Shown here: positions 34,666 through 47,096 of the stretch, in pieces
Numbering within the stretch: the first letter of the stretch is position 1
How the letters are laid out: the number at the start of each line of letters is the position of its first letter
Assembly (NCBI GenBank): GCA_948474755.1
Contig: CAOLHI010000254.1
Location: 744,001-808,000 of the forward strand
Length of the DNA stretch: 64,000 nt
Source of the DNA: Ctenosaura bakeri
Taxonomy: Eukaryota > Chordata > Lepidosauria > Squamata > Iguanidae
Direction of reading: 5' to 3'
The notes under the pieces: generated by a model
The model's database searches: none
Told to the model about the DNA's origin: nothing
The model's input: only the letters and a program-made list of their open reading frames with translations
Position numbers and translations under genes: made by a program

Positions 34666-37600
34666 TGAATGTTTTAACTTTGATCCATTTGAGTGCCGCT
34701 TCTCCATAAGCCAAAAGAAAATAATAAAGGTGGAGTCTTCATATGGTTTGGTGGAGAAGACTCATAGTATGCAGACTTGCTTACCAAAATATCTTTGACA
34801 GAATTCAAATGTGCCAGTTCAATTTACTTATTAATATAGAACAGAACAGTCTTTACAAGCATTCTACCAAAAAAAAAAAAAGCTAAACCTCTAAATATTT
34901 GATACTGATGAGTAGAAAAGATGCTGAATATGATTGATATGCATACAGTTTATTTAAAAAATAAATACATGAAATTGCTCTCAACTCTGTAATTCTGTAT
35001 CAACTATGTCTATATTCTAAATTGAAAGAACATTGACTCATGCCACATCTGTCTTCCCCATTGTCTTGCCAGGATTTTGTTCTGTTTCCCATTACAGTGA
35101 TATAAAATGTAGACTGCAATGGCACTGATGGTTTAAGCAATCTTCAGACTTGCCACATGCAAAGGCAAACAACAATTGTCCAATATATTTTATTACTAAT
35201 GAGCTTGCATAGGAAATAAAATTTTGTGGCATGTCAGATTACCTGAAGCCCCTTTTCATACTAATATTACAAATCTATACACCTAACTCAGAAATAAGCC
35301 TAGATAAGTTCAAGAGGCCTTACCCCCACGGGCAGGTGGGTGTAAGATATGCCTAAGACTCTATGTTTAGCTTTCAGACCCATAAGTATAACATCACATC
35401 AACAAAATAAAATCACTTCTTAACTCATTCTGTTTGAAACACCAATTATAACTTGATGTTTCTGAAGATTCCTACCCAGAGATGGAGTGTTAAGAAAAAT
35501 AATTAATTTTTTAAGCAACAGCACTCCTCTCTTTTGTAAGGGAAGTTGGATGTGCACAGTATTTCTGAGTGTACATATTGCAGCTCTACATTCATACGCA
35601 GTGCTTTTTGAAGGACAACTTCTGAAAAACACGTCCTTAAGAATTTGCTTTCAAAAATGTTTAAACACTTCTGTCACAGTAAATAATCTGAGCAATTTGT
35701 TTTGCTCTGAACAAAAAAAATTTGCTACTTTGTTATCTTGACATTGTATTATGCAGTAAACTGCAAATCTTGTGTGTAAAAAGAATATGCTACTTTCAAT
35801 CTGTAGAAAGTTTGACCTCAAGGGCATAGAAACTGTTGACTCATTGTTTTTACTGCGTATACTATTAGCCATTTGTCACATTTTGAGGATGACATCATCT
35901 TCACTACTATTAGTAGCAGGTACTGGATAAATACTTTGATAAGAGTTTTCTGCCTTACTGGATTAAACAATATACTCATATTCATATTATGGCTCCTGTT
36001 CCATAGCTGTTAAGCTACTATTCTTACAAGTCATATATAAGAAAAGCTTGTAATCAGCATAAAGGTTTCTGAGAGCTTTCCCCTCTGTCTCCCTCACACT
36101 GAGCACCCTGTTGCAAAGATTCAGGTTTCCAGGCATGTTGCCAAGGAGGACAAGGACTGGCAGACGAATGCCCTTGTCAACACTTGTCTTGTGAAACAGG
36201 GTGGGATTTGGGAGGCCTGGAGTGGAGTGGGTTCTGGGACAAAAGGGAGTAGATCTGTACACTCCTTGTGGGGTTTTTCCCCCCTTCCTTTAATTTTAGA
36301 GTATTCCCTTCATGGTGGAGCAGAAGCAGTACACTCTTCCTTGCTGGTTTTGCTAGAGCTGTGCTTTACAGTGTACTCAGAACCTGATTCTTAAGAGTGG
36401 GAGCCTTTATCAAGTGATACACAAGTTATGATATAGAGCAACTTGACATCGGTGGAAAAACATTGCACTCTAGAGCCTCAATGCTTACAAAGTACATAGA
36501 CAGCTCAAAGCCATGATTTATCCTTCATTTAACGTGGCATCTAAAAATTACATTAAAATAATGTTATTTCATGTTGCCTAGTCAAGAAATGGATCAAGAT
36601 ATGAAATGCCAGTTTGATGGTTATCTATAAAAGCTGAAGACTCTTATATGCCTTATAAATTATACAAACACTTGCCTGGGAATCCTTTTTCCGCAATAGA
36701 GCATAGAACTGTTTATCTTCTTGGTATAGCTTTATCCTGTGTACAGTAAAGTTCAGTAAGTCAGACTCAGCAATGTAAAAATCATGTTAGACAGGAACTG
36801 CTACTAAGTATCTGCTTATTTATAAGGGACATTTTTAATGGAAATAATCTTTCAAGAGATTAAATTTCATCTGCAATTTCACTATTTTGTTTTGTTATAT
36901 TCCAGCTTTTCATTCAGTGCTAAATCTTAAATGCTAAGGATATATTTTTGCTCTGTGGCAACATTAAGGATATTTGGGGGGGGCATAATTCCAGGATATG
37001 GTATGGCTTAGGATATCATCTTTTCTGATGTTCAGTTAAATAATTCCTTACAAGTTTTGCATCCTATATTATTGTTGACAGAAAAAGAATCTTGGTGATG
37101 ATGAGATTCTGCAGTGGGCCAAAATAAACGGTTTCCTTAATTATATAGTAAACTTCCTGTATAAAAATAATAGAGACCAATTGTGTATGTATAAATGTTA
37201 AGGCAGCAATTACGCTTCGTCATCTGAGTATTATGTGAAGAATATTCCAGATTAGGGGGGAAAAAACCCGCTTGCTTTAAAATATAAGAACACAATTTTG
37301 CTTCCTCTTTCTTGAATACTGAGACCTACTTAGCAGGCTTTGGAGAGTAGTTTCCTTCAGAGAAAAAAGGGCACAAATATTACACAGTCTTTGAAACTCA
37401 GTTTTATTTATACATTGGTAAATAGGTACATTAACATTAAAAAATAGCAATAAACATATTCTAGAGTCAGAAGGCATTCACATCTCTGCTGTAAGGCTAT
37501 ATCTTTATAGCTCTTTAATCTGATTTCTATAATATCTGTAAACTCCCCCTTTCCCACTAGCAAAACAGAGGAGGTTTCTCACTTTAAGAAAATTGTTCTG

Positions 37601-38828
37601 TATTGGTTCAACAGCTTTTTCCAACACAGAAGTGCTCAGGGTTTCATTCGAGTGTTCTATTTGCAGTACAACTGGCACAATCATAATACTGTTTAAGATA
37701 AGTAATTAATGTTGAAATGTTCTTTAGAGTTTACATGTGTGTGTTGTAAAAAAATGCATTTTTGGTTTCAGACAAAATACCATTGTGGAGACATCCTTAT
37801 TTCTTGTAGAATTCTTTTGCAACTCAGCAAGTTATAAATTTATCATTCATAAATATCAGCATGTTAATCATTTATTTCTTCTAATCTGTTTATTAAGTAT
37901 CTACCCTGCAAGACCTTGATACACAAGTATTCTCAGAACAACTAGCAGTAACAATCGTGGAACAGCAATGAACAGCAGAAACAATATAACAAATAAATAG
38001 ATCCCTGGGAGAATAAAACAGTCTTAAACTGACAATAGAGATATAATATAAATGCCAAGCAAGTCTTCCTCAGAAGTCTGTTCCAGAAGTGGTACAATAA
38101 TTGAAAAGATGCTTTCCCTGATCATAACCTGAAGTAGAGGCAACACTTGGAAGGCCTCACATTGAAATCTCAAATGATGGTGGATGGTTTAGGGCCTGCT
38201 TCCCCCCCCTTATATTCAGTCAACAGAGTGATAGCGTTTGCTGAGCCAGTTTATGGATGGGGGGGAACTACTGAGCCATTTAAAGGATCAGTGCTAGGAA
38301 AGAGTTTGCACATGGATCCAAATTCATATATGTTTGTTTGCACAAGGCATTGAATGTGGACTAGTAAAGAAAAATACATGGCAGACACTGAAAATGGATC
38401 TGGTGCTACATCAAGGGATGGATGGGACTACATGCTGTACTATATCATGTGCTCATGAGTATGCCGTAATGTGGTGCAGAGGGCAAAATGGCATGGAGTT
38501 GATCCACTGCAGGTAGGGGTTCCAGCCATCAAGACAAGCAAGGCAGTTACTTACTTGTACATGTGCACACACAAATATTATTTTCTCAGGAGTACCTCTA
38601 TCTCTGATTATTATGAGATATAAATGTTCTTTACAATGCACTTTTTTGGAAATTAGATGTTGAATATATCAAACAGCAGGCCTTTGAATGTTGCTGTGAA
38701 TCTCCTGCCCAGTACAAAGCCCCACCCAATAATTCTGAATTATCACCCCTGCACATGGATTGTTCCAGACATCCACACACACACACTGGGAACTAACATA
38801 CAGACATTTCACCACATTATAAATAAAG
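34666..38828. other. Intergenic stretch
   Basis: About 4 kb of AT-rich DNA with no recognised gene, RNA or repeat family beyond short A/T runs such as the poly-A at 34869. Confidence 0.4.
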
Positions 38829-39047
38829 TGTTGTTGTGTTTGCCTTCAAGTCATTTTTTTAAGTTATGGTGACCCTGGGATTTCTCTGCAAAATTTGTTC
38901 TGAAGAGGTTTGCTTTTCCCTTCCTCTGAGGCTGAGAATGTGACTTGCCCAAGGTCACCCAGTGGGTTTCCATGGCTGAGTTGGGAAACTGAATCTGGTC
39001 TTCAGAGTCCTAGTCCAGCCTCAAACCACTACACTGTGCTGGCTCAT
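38829..39047 (-). mobile_element. Sauria-type tRNA-derived SINE
   Basis: Tail-first on the plus strand: GTTGTTGTGTTTGCCTTCAA, GCTGAGAATGTGACTTGCCC, GGTTTCCATGGCTGAG, CAAACCACTACACTGTGCTG. Nearly full length. Confidence 0.8.
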
Positions 39048-41719
39048 AAATAACATAAATTTGTATAATTACAAATCTGTGGATTGCATTTGAGTGACAG
39101 GTATGTATGTATAGGAAGATAAAATTATATCTGTCTCATGAAGCAAGCTCTATTCCCTAAAGCTTATATCACAAGAATCCATTCTGTGGAATAGCTGACA
39201 CATTTAAGTATTTTTATAGTAGTATAATGCACTAATGCAAAGCCATATTGGTCCTAGCAATTGGCATCCATTTTCATGCAAACTGAAAAAAATGACTTGG
39301 ATATATTGCATTTAACGACAACTGCTTTTATCTCCCTTTTTATAAGCTTCTAATAAATACAACTTCAAGCAAATTGATAGATCTAATTGCCTGCCATGTA
39401 ATTTCTTTATTCTTTCAATAGCCTGGCCCTGCACTCAATTAATGGGAGAGAGGTCCCACTTATTTTAAAGAGAATTGCTTTAAAAGCAAATGTGCTTAGA
39501 ATTGCAATCTAAATTAGAATGTTCATAGCCCGCAAACACTGTTCATCTTAACTTATGTTAACTATTAAAATGAAATGAACACAGCTTCAGTGTCATACAC
39601 TACAGTTAAAAAATTTAGTAATCTGATTTTAAATGTGCCTCATTCCTTCTTTTGTTATGTTTGGTAAGTAGAGCTGAGGAATCCAAAAGTATATTTCATT
39701 AATTAGGTTTTTCCCAGATAAATCTCCTTCCCATATTTGGAGAGCTGTTTAAGAATGGACCATATCAGTTATGGAGGAGATTTTAATTAATAGTTTGATC
39801 ACTCTGCTTTCTTTCCTCCACTGGAAACTTAGAAAACATCCTTGTACAGCAGCATCCAAAAATAGAAATAGCAGTTTACTTGCATATATTACCAAGATAC
39901 ACTTTCCATTATAATTCTAGATTAAAGTTGTAGCCATGCAAAATGATGCTGCATCACCTTTGTATTAACACATGTGCCAAAGAAAATGTCCTTGGTAAGG
40001 ACATAATCTGGGCCTAAATGCCATGTTTTTGCCATTTAGAATGGGAAGCAAGTACTGCAAGGCCTGAAATGGTAGTTCCTACTAAAATGCTCAAATAAAA
40101 TGGCGTCCAAAGGGATAACACTCTTAGTCTGCTCCAGCAAAAATTACAAAGATCCCTGTGGCACCTTAAAGACTAACAACTTTAACCTTTCATGGATGAA
40201 ATGCTATCCACCAGAATTTCAGGTCTATATAAAATAAAGATGCTTCAGTGTAGGATTGTACACAGTGAAGGGCAAAGGAAAATGAAATACTGAAAATAGT
40301 TACAGTAACAATTACAATAACACCGACAATCAGCAACTTTTGTGAAAAACTAGCATTGCTAATATTACTACATTTTAACATGTACTATCCATAAAAGTTG
40401 CTGGTAACACAAACATCTATGGTTACTGCTTCTATTTTGATTTTTTGGAAATGGGGGCAGGACAATTTGAATTATATACATTGCACTGTATGATTGTCTA
40501 AACATAGAAACAAACCCCTATAACAGCTGCTGGTGTTGCCACCTTAAAGGTACAGTTTCTGTCAGTTAAGTCCTTTATATATCAGTAAAGAAGTGTAGTA
40601 AAACTGTAAACATACTTAATGTAAGTCAGCACTCTTAGATAGTGAGCTGTCTCTTCCTATGTATTAATCCAGTATCTCTTGATGAAAAAGTGGGAATTAA
40701 ATAAAATGATAGAGTGATTAATTATCTGAAGGTAATTATGGGTTGCAAACTGTTAATTTTGAAGCATGGATTTATTCTACACACACACACCTCCAAAATT
40801 GGTTACATATATACTGCCTGCCCTTATTGCTTATATTACAGTGATAAAAGAGAATTAGAATCTTGCTGAGCTAGAGCTAGGGGGAAAAAACCCTGCACAA
40901 TTTCCTTGGATAAAAGTAAAATGTAACTAGGATTCCAGGGTTAATCAGATACGCTTTCAAGTTGCCTCTGAGTTTCAATATGGATGGTTAATAAGAACAA
41001 ATAAATAAAAGAGAAAGCTATGTTGAAATGGATTAACACCTCTTCCCCACATTCTTTATAGTTTGGACTATTTTCCTCAGAAGAAAAAGTCTTGCCAAAG
41101 TTACCAAATCGGCTAAATTGCTTGAAAGGGGATCAGAACATTAATTAAGATAAAGCATAGCTTACATTTCTAAAACTTTTGTTAAAAGCAACCTTCTGAC
41201 ACTGATTTCTTTCCAGCCTCAAAATCATTAAAGGATATGAAAACTTGGAATGTTTCTACTTGCTAACATTATTCCTTCATTTTCAAAGATGATGCAAAAA
41301 TTAAAATCTAGGATAGTTATTAGACACCTCAAATCAAGCACCTAAACAAATTTATCCATGCAACTCATACTTGCAAAACTTTGGAATATCCTTTTTTTAG
41401 TGTTTTGAAAATAAGTTTAGTGGAGGTGCCTCAGATATTTTAACTAGCCTTTCTTTTCAAGCCTCACTTGTCGCCTAACATCCGGTTACGCTCATCTTGG
41501 GAAGGAGACCGCAAAGCCTACCAATTTTCTCTAGCGTTTGAAGAGAGACCCACGTGCCTATTTACATGAAAGCAAGACTTGAGAACAAAAATTGATCCTG
41601 TCCAGATAACCTGTTTGCCACAGGCAGTTGGCATTTGCTGCTGTTGGATTGCGTATGAAACAAGAAGATTGTAGGACAAGTTTTCAAAAAAAAAGAAGAG
41701 GAAGAGTAACTTTACAGTA
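39048..41719. other. Intergenic stretch
   Basis: No gene recognised. An interspersed-repeat copy near 40145-40300 begins GTGGCACCTTAAAGACTAAC. A second relic of the family lies at 48100-48446. Confidence 0.4.
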
Positions 41720-42363
41720 ACCGAATGAGGGGGATACCTCGCTTGCTGGAGTCTGAAGATCAGGCTGTTTTTCCCCCCACCGTCTCCCTGGAGAGGCTGC
41801 CTGGCATCTCTTTGACAGTCGGCTTTGGCTTTCCCAGGAGGAAGAGGAGGCAGCCCCAGCTGCGGCTTTCCAGAAGTGCGCAAAGGCACCGCCGCCTTTT
41901 CCCCTCCGGCATCCTCTCCGCTGAAGGAAAGCTGCGGAGGGATGGAATTTCTTCTTAGGACTGTTTCCGGCATCTTTGGCTGCGGCAGGGGGAGGAACGG
42001 AGCCGCAAAGTCTCGCCGATCCTGCGTGGCAGGTTTGGACGGGGAGCGGGGTCGTCCTTGAAGAAGCCGGGTGGGCAACGGGAGGCGGCGGCGGCGGCGG
42101 GGCGCGTGGTCCATCCCTTCGGGGGTCCCGCCGGCTGTCTCTGCGGCGCTGGCGGTGTGCGAGGGGGCTGAGGATGGCGCCCGGAGAGGAGAGTCCACGG
42201 CGGCCGCCCCGCCGCGGCTCGGAAGGGCCAAGACAAAGCCCGCGGAGGAAACCGAAGAAATAAAATCAGACTGTTAGGGAAGGCGCGGAAATTTAAAAAT
42301 GTTTGGACAGGAAGAGATGGGGAAAAGAAACCGTAAAGGGGAGGGACGGCGGCCGCGCGCGCG

Positions 42364-42402
<39 letters not shown>

Positions 42403-43080
42403 AAGCAACCTAACGGTTTTGAAGCCTCTGCCTCTCCCCTCCCACTCGGCGTTTAGACGCCACGGGCCCCGCTTGCCCCCCATCGCCTCCTTCGCCCCTC
42501 CCGTCCCCGTCCCCAGCGCGCGTCGGTGCGCTTGGACTTGGGAAGGGCGCTGGGGGAGCGGAGCAAGGAGCGCGCAGAGGAGGCCACGAGCAGCTCCGGC
42601 ATTTTGAGAAGCGCCTTCCCTCCCTGCCGCTGTCGGGCCAGACTTGCGCCTTGGCTCTGGGAAAGGAGCAGACGGAGCGGCTGTGGACGTGAAAACCGGC
42701 CCGTGGAGCAACAGTCCAGAAAAACGCGCACCTCTGTCAGACAAATAACCGGGGGGGGGATATTAGAGCTTGGGAGCTCTGGTGGTCTCTTTCAGTGCCA
42801 TACCTGCAGCGACGATCCATCAGTTCTGCGCGTCTCCTCCTCCGCAGATGGGAAGGTCCAGGATGCGTCAAATGCAGTGAGGGCCAGAGAAGAACGGAGG
42901 GGGACTCAAACGCCCTAAATTCGGCGCCTGAGGTTCTGTAGCAGAGCTCCAGGTCCTCCCCCCCGTCAGAAACCTTCTGGACTTGGGTTTCTTGACGCTC
43001 GTTTACCACCGGACACTGGGGCGCACATCGACGCCAGGGACTGCTGTGGAACCCGACGATTCTGTGCCACGGGGTTGCTG
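41720..43080. promoter_or_regulatory. CpG island without a recognisable gene
   Basis: About 1.3 kb with dense CpG, GC boxes and a (CG)(TG) tract, surrounded by AT-rich DNA. Open frames run in several phases on both strands, including 237 codons on the minus strand, but they are Pro/Arg/Ala-rich with no recognisable domain, as CpG islands typically give. It may be the promoter of a noncoding RNA, an unrecognised first exon, or a distal CDKN2C element, about 4 kb beyond the CDKN2C stop codon. Confidence 0.6.
42352..42401. repeat. Alternating (CG)n(TG)n tract
   Basis: GCGCGCGCGCCTG runs into about 18 TG units. The purine-pyrimidine alternation is nearly unbroken, a sequence type known to form Z-DNA, in the middle of the CpG island. 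Confidence 0.85.
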
Positions 43081-43392
43081 CTCTGCTTTTTCCCGTGCCA
43101 TGCCCTAATTCTCATGCTCCCAACGCACTTTTCCTCAATTTATACCTTCACCTTTATTTTGAAGCGCACGGCATGGGTTCAGTGGAAATAGTTTCCAAGT
43201 CAGTCAGCTCCGCAAGCCCGCTTCGCACACTTACTTGGACAAAGTTTAGTCCCATTGAAATAAATGCCAATTAATTCCAGAACAAGTCCGTGTTGGAACT
43301 TGGTTCCAAGTAAAATTTGTTCAGAAGTGTGAAGTGTGAAGTTCCTAGGTTGGCACAAGGTACTGGTTTTCTTTGAAACCATCTATTACCGA

Positions 43393-43582
43393 GGCCATTT
43401 CCTCACTAGACAGTTATGGCGCTATTATTCCACACAAAACATCCTATGGAATCCTGGAGTTTGCAGTTTCGGCCCCTCCTGAAACCTCCCAGCCAGCCCC
43501 TCCCGAAACTGCAAACCCCAGGATTCCATAGGATGTTGCAAGTGGAATAATAGCGCTATAACAGTCTAGTGAGGAAATGGTC
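43393..43582. mobile_element. Palindromic MITE, copy 5
   Basis: Ends GGCCATTTCCTCACTAGAC and GTCTAGTGAGGAAATGGTC are inverted copies. It is flanked by CGA on both sides (43390-43392 and 43583-43585), the clearest 3-bp target duplication in the family. Inner arms TTTGCAGTTTCGGCCCCTCC and GGAGGGGCTG also pair. Confidence 0.85.
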
Positions 43583-43585
43583 CGA

Positions 43586-46500
43586 GATCCTGAACGCATT
43601 TTCCTTTCCTGGCAATGAGAAAAACAGATAATTCAGGATCACCCCGGCGAATCAAACAGTCAACTCCACTTTGTTATCCACATTTATATTAGGCTATTCG
43701 TTGAACATTAGCTCTGAGAGTCATAGATATATTTTTCAGTGCAGTCAAAAGCATACTTTGGATATTCAGTTCCAACTACCAGTGCGTCAAAAGGAACATC
43801 TCGTGGAGCCTACAGTTCAACGGGAGGAAACGCTGTTGAATTTGGACTTGCTTCCAAACACTGCTTTAGTATTACCTTTTTCTAGTTCAAATGGTGGTCA
43901 AGTATGCCTCTTTAGGGTCAATGCCACTAGCTCTTTAGCACTATTCGTACATCATTAATCCTTGCTTTCCTCCCTGTGTCACACTCTTCGCCCAGCCCTG
44001 TCCTCTTCATCTGTTTTTGAAATGGGCTAGCATTTGTGTACCAGCAAAATATGCAGAACTAACGTCTATTGCTCTCCCACTCTCAGTATATTTCGCTTAA
44101 ACCTGTCCTAATACAAGAGATGTCCACCGCCCCTTGTGCGACTTATAACAATACAACTCTTTTTCCACTTTCAGATAATGTTTAAGGGAAACATATTATT
44201 TGATTTTAAGCTGGCAGTCTCGAGAGAGGTTATTATCTGGAAATAAAAGTATTTTTTTGTTAAATGAGTGTTCCTGTTCTTTTCGCCTTACAAATGGGAA
44301 ACCATAAAACTAATTTCTGAAACCACAGTGAGTTCATACCGTTTCTTTTGTGTTAAATTCGAGGGAAGAGGCAGTTGGTTATCTTTTGTTTTGCTTTCCA
44401 GTCTATTAGCCAGCTCCAGTCTTAGCATCTATTAAAGGCTTTCAATATGTATTCGTTTCGAGTATTAATATAAGTTCAACCTTTTACAAAAACCTGTAAA
44501 GACGTCGAAATGGCGGGGAGCGTGGCAAATGCTTTAGTCCAGGGTTAGGATATGAAATGGTTGTTTGTAGTTTGTAATATTTGCTTTTCTAATGTAAGGC
44601 TTTGTTTTCACTAGAAAAGAGATCGTTTAGAAAGGGATGCGAGTGGGTTAATTTCTGGCTTGCTGGAAAGGTCGTTGTTTTTATTAGTAGTGGAACGGGC
44701 TGTTTTTTGACCCTTCTGAAACCTCAGTTCAGCGAAGGATAAGCTAAGTTAGTGCAGTTCAGAAGAGAGGGCAGTTTTAACAGAGGACAAAACTTCCTCT
44801 TATTTAGGAACTCTTATTTTAAAAAGGGGGAGGTAGGAATTAAGTTCACCATTTTAAGCGGAGTTTTGCAGGCAGTGAAGCCAGTGTCAGGTGGTCATTT
44901 TTATCCACTTGAAAGTTACAGTCCAAACTAAAGGAAACTCCACCACGTTTCCCCATACTTGTGATCTTAACATCCTCCATTGTGTACCATCTTTTAAGCC
45001 ACTCACTTGTGACGTGCCCGCTGAAAAGATTATTTGTAGGGAAAGCGGGAAGAAAAACACAATATGCTCCAGCTTTGCAACAAAATGAGGTTTTTAATCA
45101 GAAAACTGTAGCAGTATGAGAGGTGACAGCATTTTAAATACTTGATACGAATTACATCTGTTGTAGTTTATCTCCATGCAACTGTATCAGCTAACATCTC
45201 CCCCCTTTTTTTTCCTACTGGAAATCTTAAAAATCAAAACATCAACACTAAACCAGTTGAATTTTACTAACTTTTTTTGTCTTAATAAAGGTGTTATTTC
45301 CTTGAACCTCTACAAAATACCGACATGTAGGGTTATTCATTGACCCTGCAAAACTAGGTTTGATTGACATTTGCATGTCTTGACCTAAAATAAGAAATGC
45401 TTAATCTGGATTATTTTTATTTGAACAAATGGAAGTTTTCCGGAGTAAATGTTGCTGGGCTAGCAGGTTTCTGAAACAAACCAGATCTGAAAAGGATCCT
45501 GAGCCACCCTCCAAAACCTTGAACAAGCTAGTAAACGCGATCTAAACTAACTAATTAATATCTTAATTTCAAGGCCAGTTTTCAAAATTTGGTGCACATT
45601 TGTACTTTTTAATGCCCCCAAATATCTCGACATTTGTGAAAGTAGGCACTGTAGAAACTGACCTATAGAAACAATTTGGTGGGGGAGGGGGACACTGCTT
45701 TTCTGACGAAAACTTGCCCCATCCTGAATCTTAAACATTTACACAAATCCAAACATAGATACTATTGGATAGATCTTTTCTTTCCCAGCCGCCCTCCTTC
45801 CCTCCCTCCCCACCACACACAGATGCACTCAGGGAATGGACTTCTTCCATCCTGCCAGGCTCACATGAAAGCCAGTTGCTTTGACTTCAACAGGATGTTC
45901 TTCCTAATAAAGATGCCTTAAAGAAAGAAAACCATAAAAAATAATAACAACACAATTCCCAGAAAACAGGTTCAGGGATATCTTTACTTCTGGACGCTTT
46001 TGTTAGTGTCACAATCTAGCTAAAGATCACAAATTGCTTTTGACACGTCCAGAAGCTGGGGTGTATTTTTCCCCTCTTGGCCCCCTTCAGCTACTAAACT
46101 CTTTCACAGCATAGCACAATCCTTCATGCAGGGTTTCATATTATTTTAGCCTTGATTAGGCAAAGGATTTTTTTTTTAAGGGGCCTGGAGGGGGGAAGGA
46201 ATCACATTAAATCTTTTAAGAAATTACATCGGCAAGCACAGAGCAGGTTCTTACACTTTTTGCTTGTTTGAGGCAAGAGTTGGGGAAAGTTTCTTTCTTT
46301 TTTGGAATATACTCTCCAGAACACCCAGGATTGGCTGGAGGATTCTGAAAATCGTAATTCCCCCCATAAAAAAAAAAGTGGAAAGAAAAAGAGAGGGACC
46401 AAGAAGAAGAAGAAGAAGGAGGAAATAAGCTTCTTTGACTCTGAAGTGAACAGGAACAAGAAGAGAAAAAGCGTCCCTCCTCTGTGAAGGAAAGCTGCTA

Positions 46501-46691
46501 CTGGCGTGATTGTTTTTCCTCTCCAAGAGAGGAAAACAAACCACCCCCCATGTCTGCATTTGAGAAAGACCGAAGAATTACGTGTATTAAGACGAGGAAA
46601 AGAAAGGGTGGCGGCGGGTGCAGCGGAGGCGAAGAAGCAGGCACTTCTGGAAAGGGAGGTCTCTGTCCGTGTCCAGAGCCGCGGGGAGGCT
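43586..46691. other. CDKN2C 3' flank and probable 3' UTR
   Basis: No other gene seen. The part from 46691 down to about 45400 is the likely 3' UTR of CDKN2C on the minus strand, ending near a possible polyadenylation signal at 45416. A purine-rich run (AAGAAGAAGAAGAAGGAGG) lies near 46400. Confidence 0.4.
45416..45421 (-). terminator. Candidate polyadenylation signal of CDKN2C
   Basis: AATAAA on the minus strand, about 1.27 kb beyond the stop codon. It is the first exact hexamer I found downstream, and a UTR of about that length is plausible for this gene. Variant signals were not excluded. Confidence 0.3.
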
Positions 46692-47096
46692 TTAGTCCCC
46701 ACCGACGGCTCCCTCCCCTGGCCGGGGGTTGCCGCCGCCGCCGCCGCCGCGGCCTTCCAAGAGTCTGGCGACGGCGTGCCTCTTGTAGAGCTGCGCCAGG
46801 TCGTAGGCGGTGGCTCCCTTCCTGTTGCGATGCCCGACCCGGATGGCCGTGCGCTCCAGGAGGAAGGCCACGACGGGCAGGTGGCCCTCCTGGGCGGCCA
46901 AGTGCAAGGGCAGGTTGCCCTCGTGGTCCTCCACGTTGACGTCCGCCTGGAACTCCAGCAACGTCTGCAGGGTGTCCAGGAAGCCGGCGCGGGCAGCGTC
47001 GTGCAGGACGGCGAAGCCGGTGCCGTCTCTCAGGTCGGGGTCGGCGCCCCGCAGCAGCAGCCGCCGGGCGATCTCCGGGTTCCCCAGCTTCATCAC
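46692..47096 (-). CDS. CDKN2C: CDKN2C (p18-INK4c), second coding exon
   Basis: Begins after the acceptor TGTTCTCAG in phase 0 with VMKLGNPEIA and runs 134 codons to TAA at 46692-46694. It encodes ankyrin repeats 2-5 of the INK4-family inhibitor that binds CDK4 and CDK6 and blocks cyclin D-driven G1 progression. Ankyrin signatures are clear: TGFAVLHDAARAGFLDTLQ (residues 69-87), DVNVEDHEGNLPLHLAAQEG (95-114) and VGHRNRKGATAYDLA (130-144). The similarity to human p18 is high throughout. The C-terminal tail is different: after LLEGR comes a run of six Gly (160-165) made by a GCC-type triplet repeat, then a short acidic end. The joined protein is 177 residues, against 168 in human. It uses much more GC than the surrounding DNA. 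Confidence 0.95.
   Translation of the reverse strand: MMKLGNPEIARRLLLRGADPDLRDGTGFAVLHDAARAGFLDTLQTLLEFQADVNVEDHEGNLPLHLAAQEGHLPVVAFLLERTAIRVGHRNRKGATAYDLAQLYKRHAVARLLEGRGGGGGGNPRPGEGAVGGD
46731..46751. repeat. GCC/GGC triplet repeat inside CDKN2C
   Basis: Seven near-perfect GCC units on the plus strand, read on the minus strand as the Gly run near the CDKN2C C-terminus. Confidence 0.9.

Noticed and set aside
41518..42231. 237-codon minus-strand open frame over the orphan CpG island
   Set aside because: Pro/Arg/Ser-rich with no domain; several other frames are open in the same DNA, as expected from its base composition.
41720..43080. RNF11 first exon in the orphan CpG island
   Set aside because: RNF11 is a near neighbour in human, but nothing like its N-terminal coding sequence is present here.
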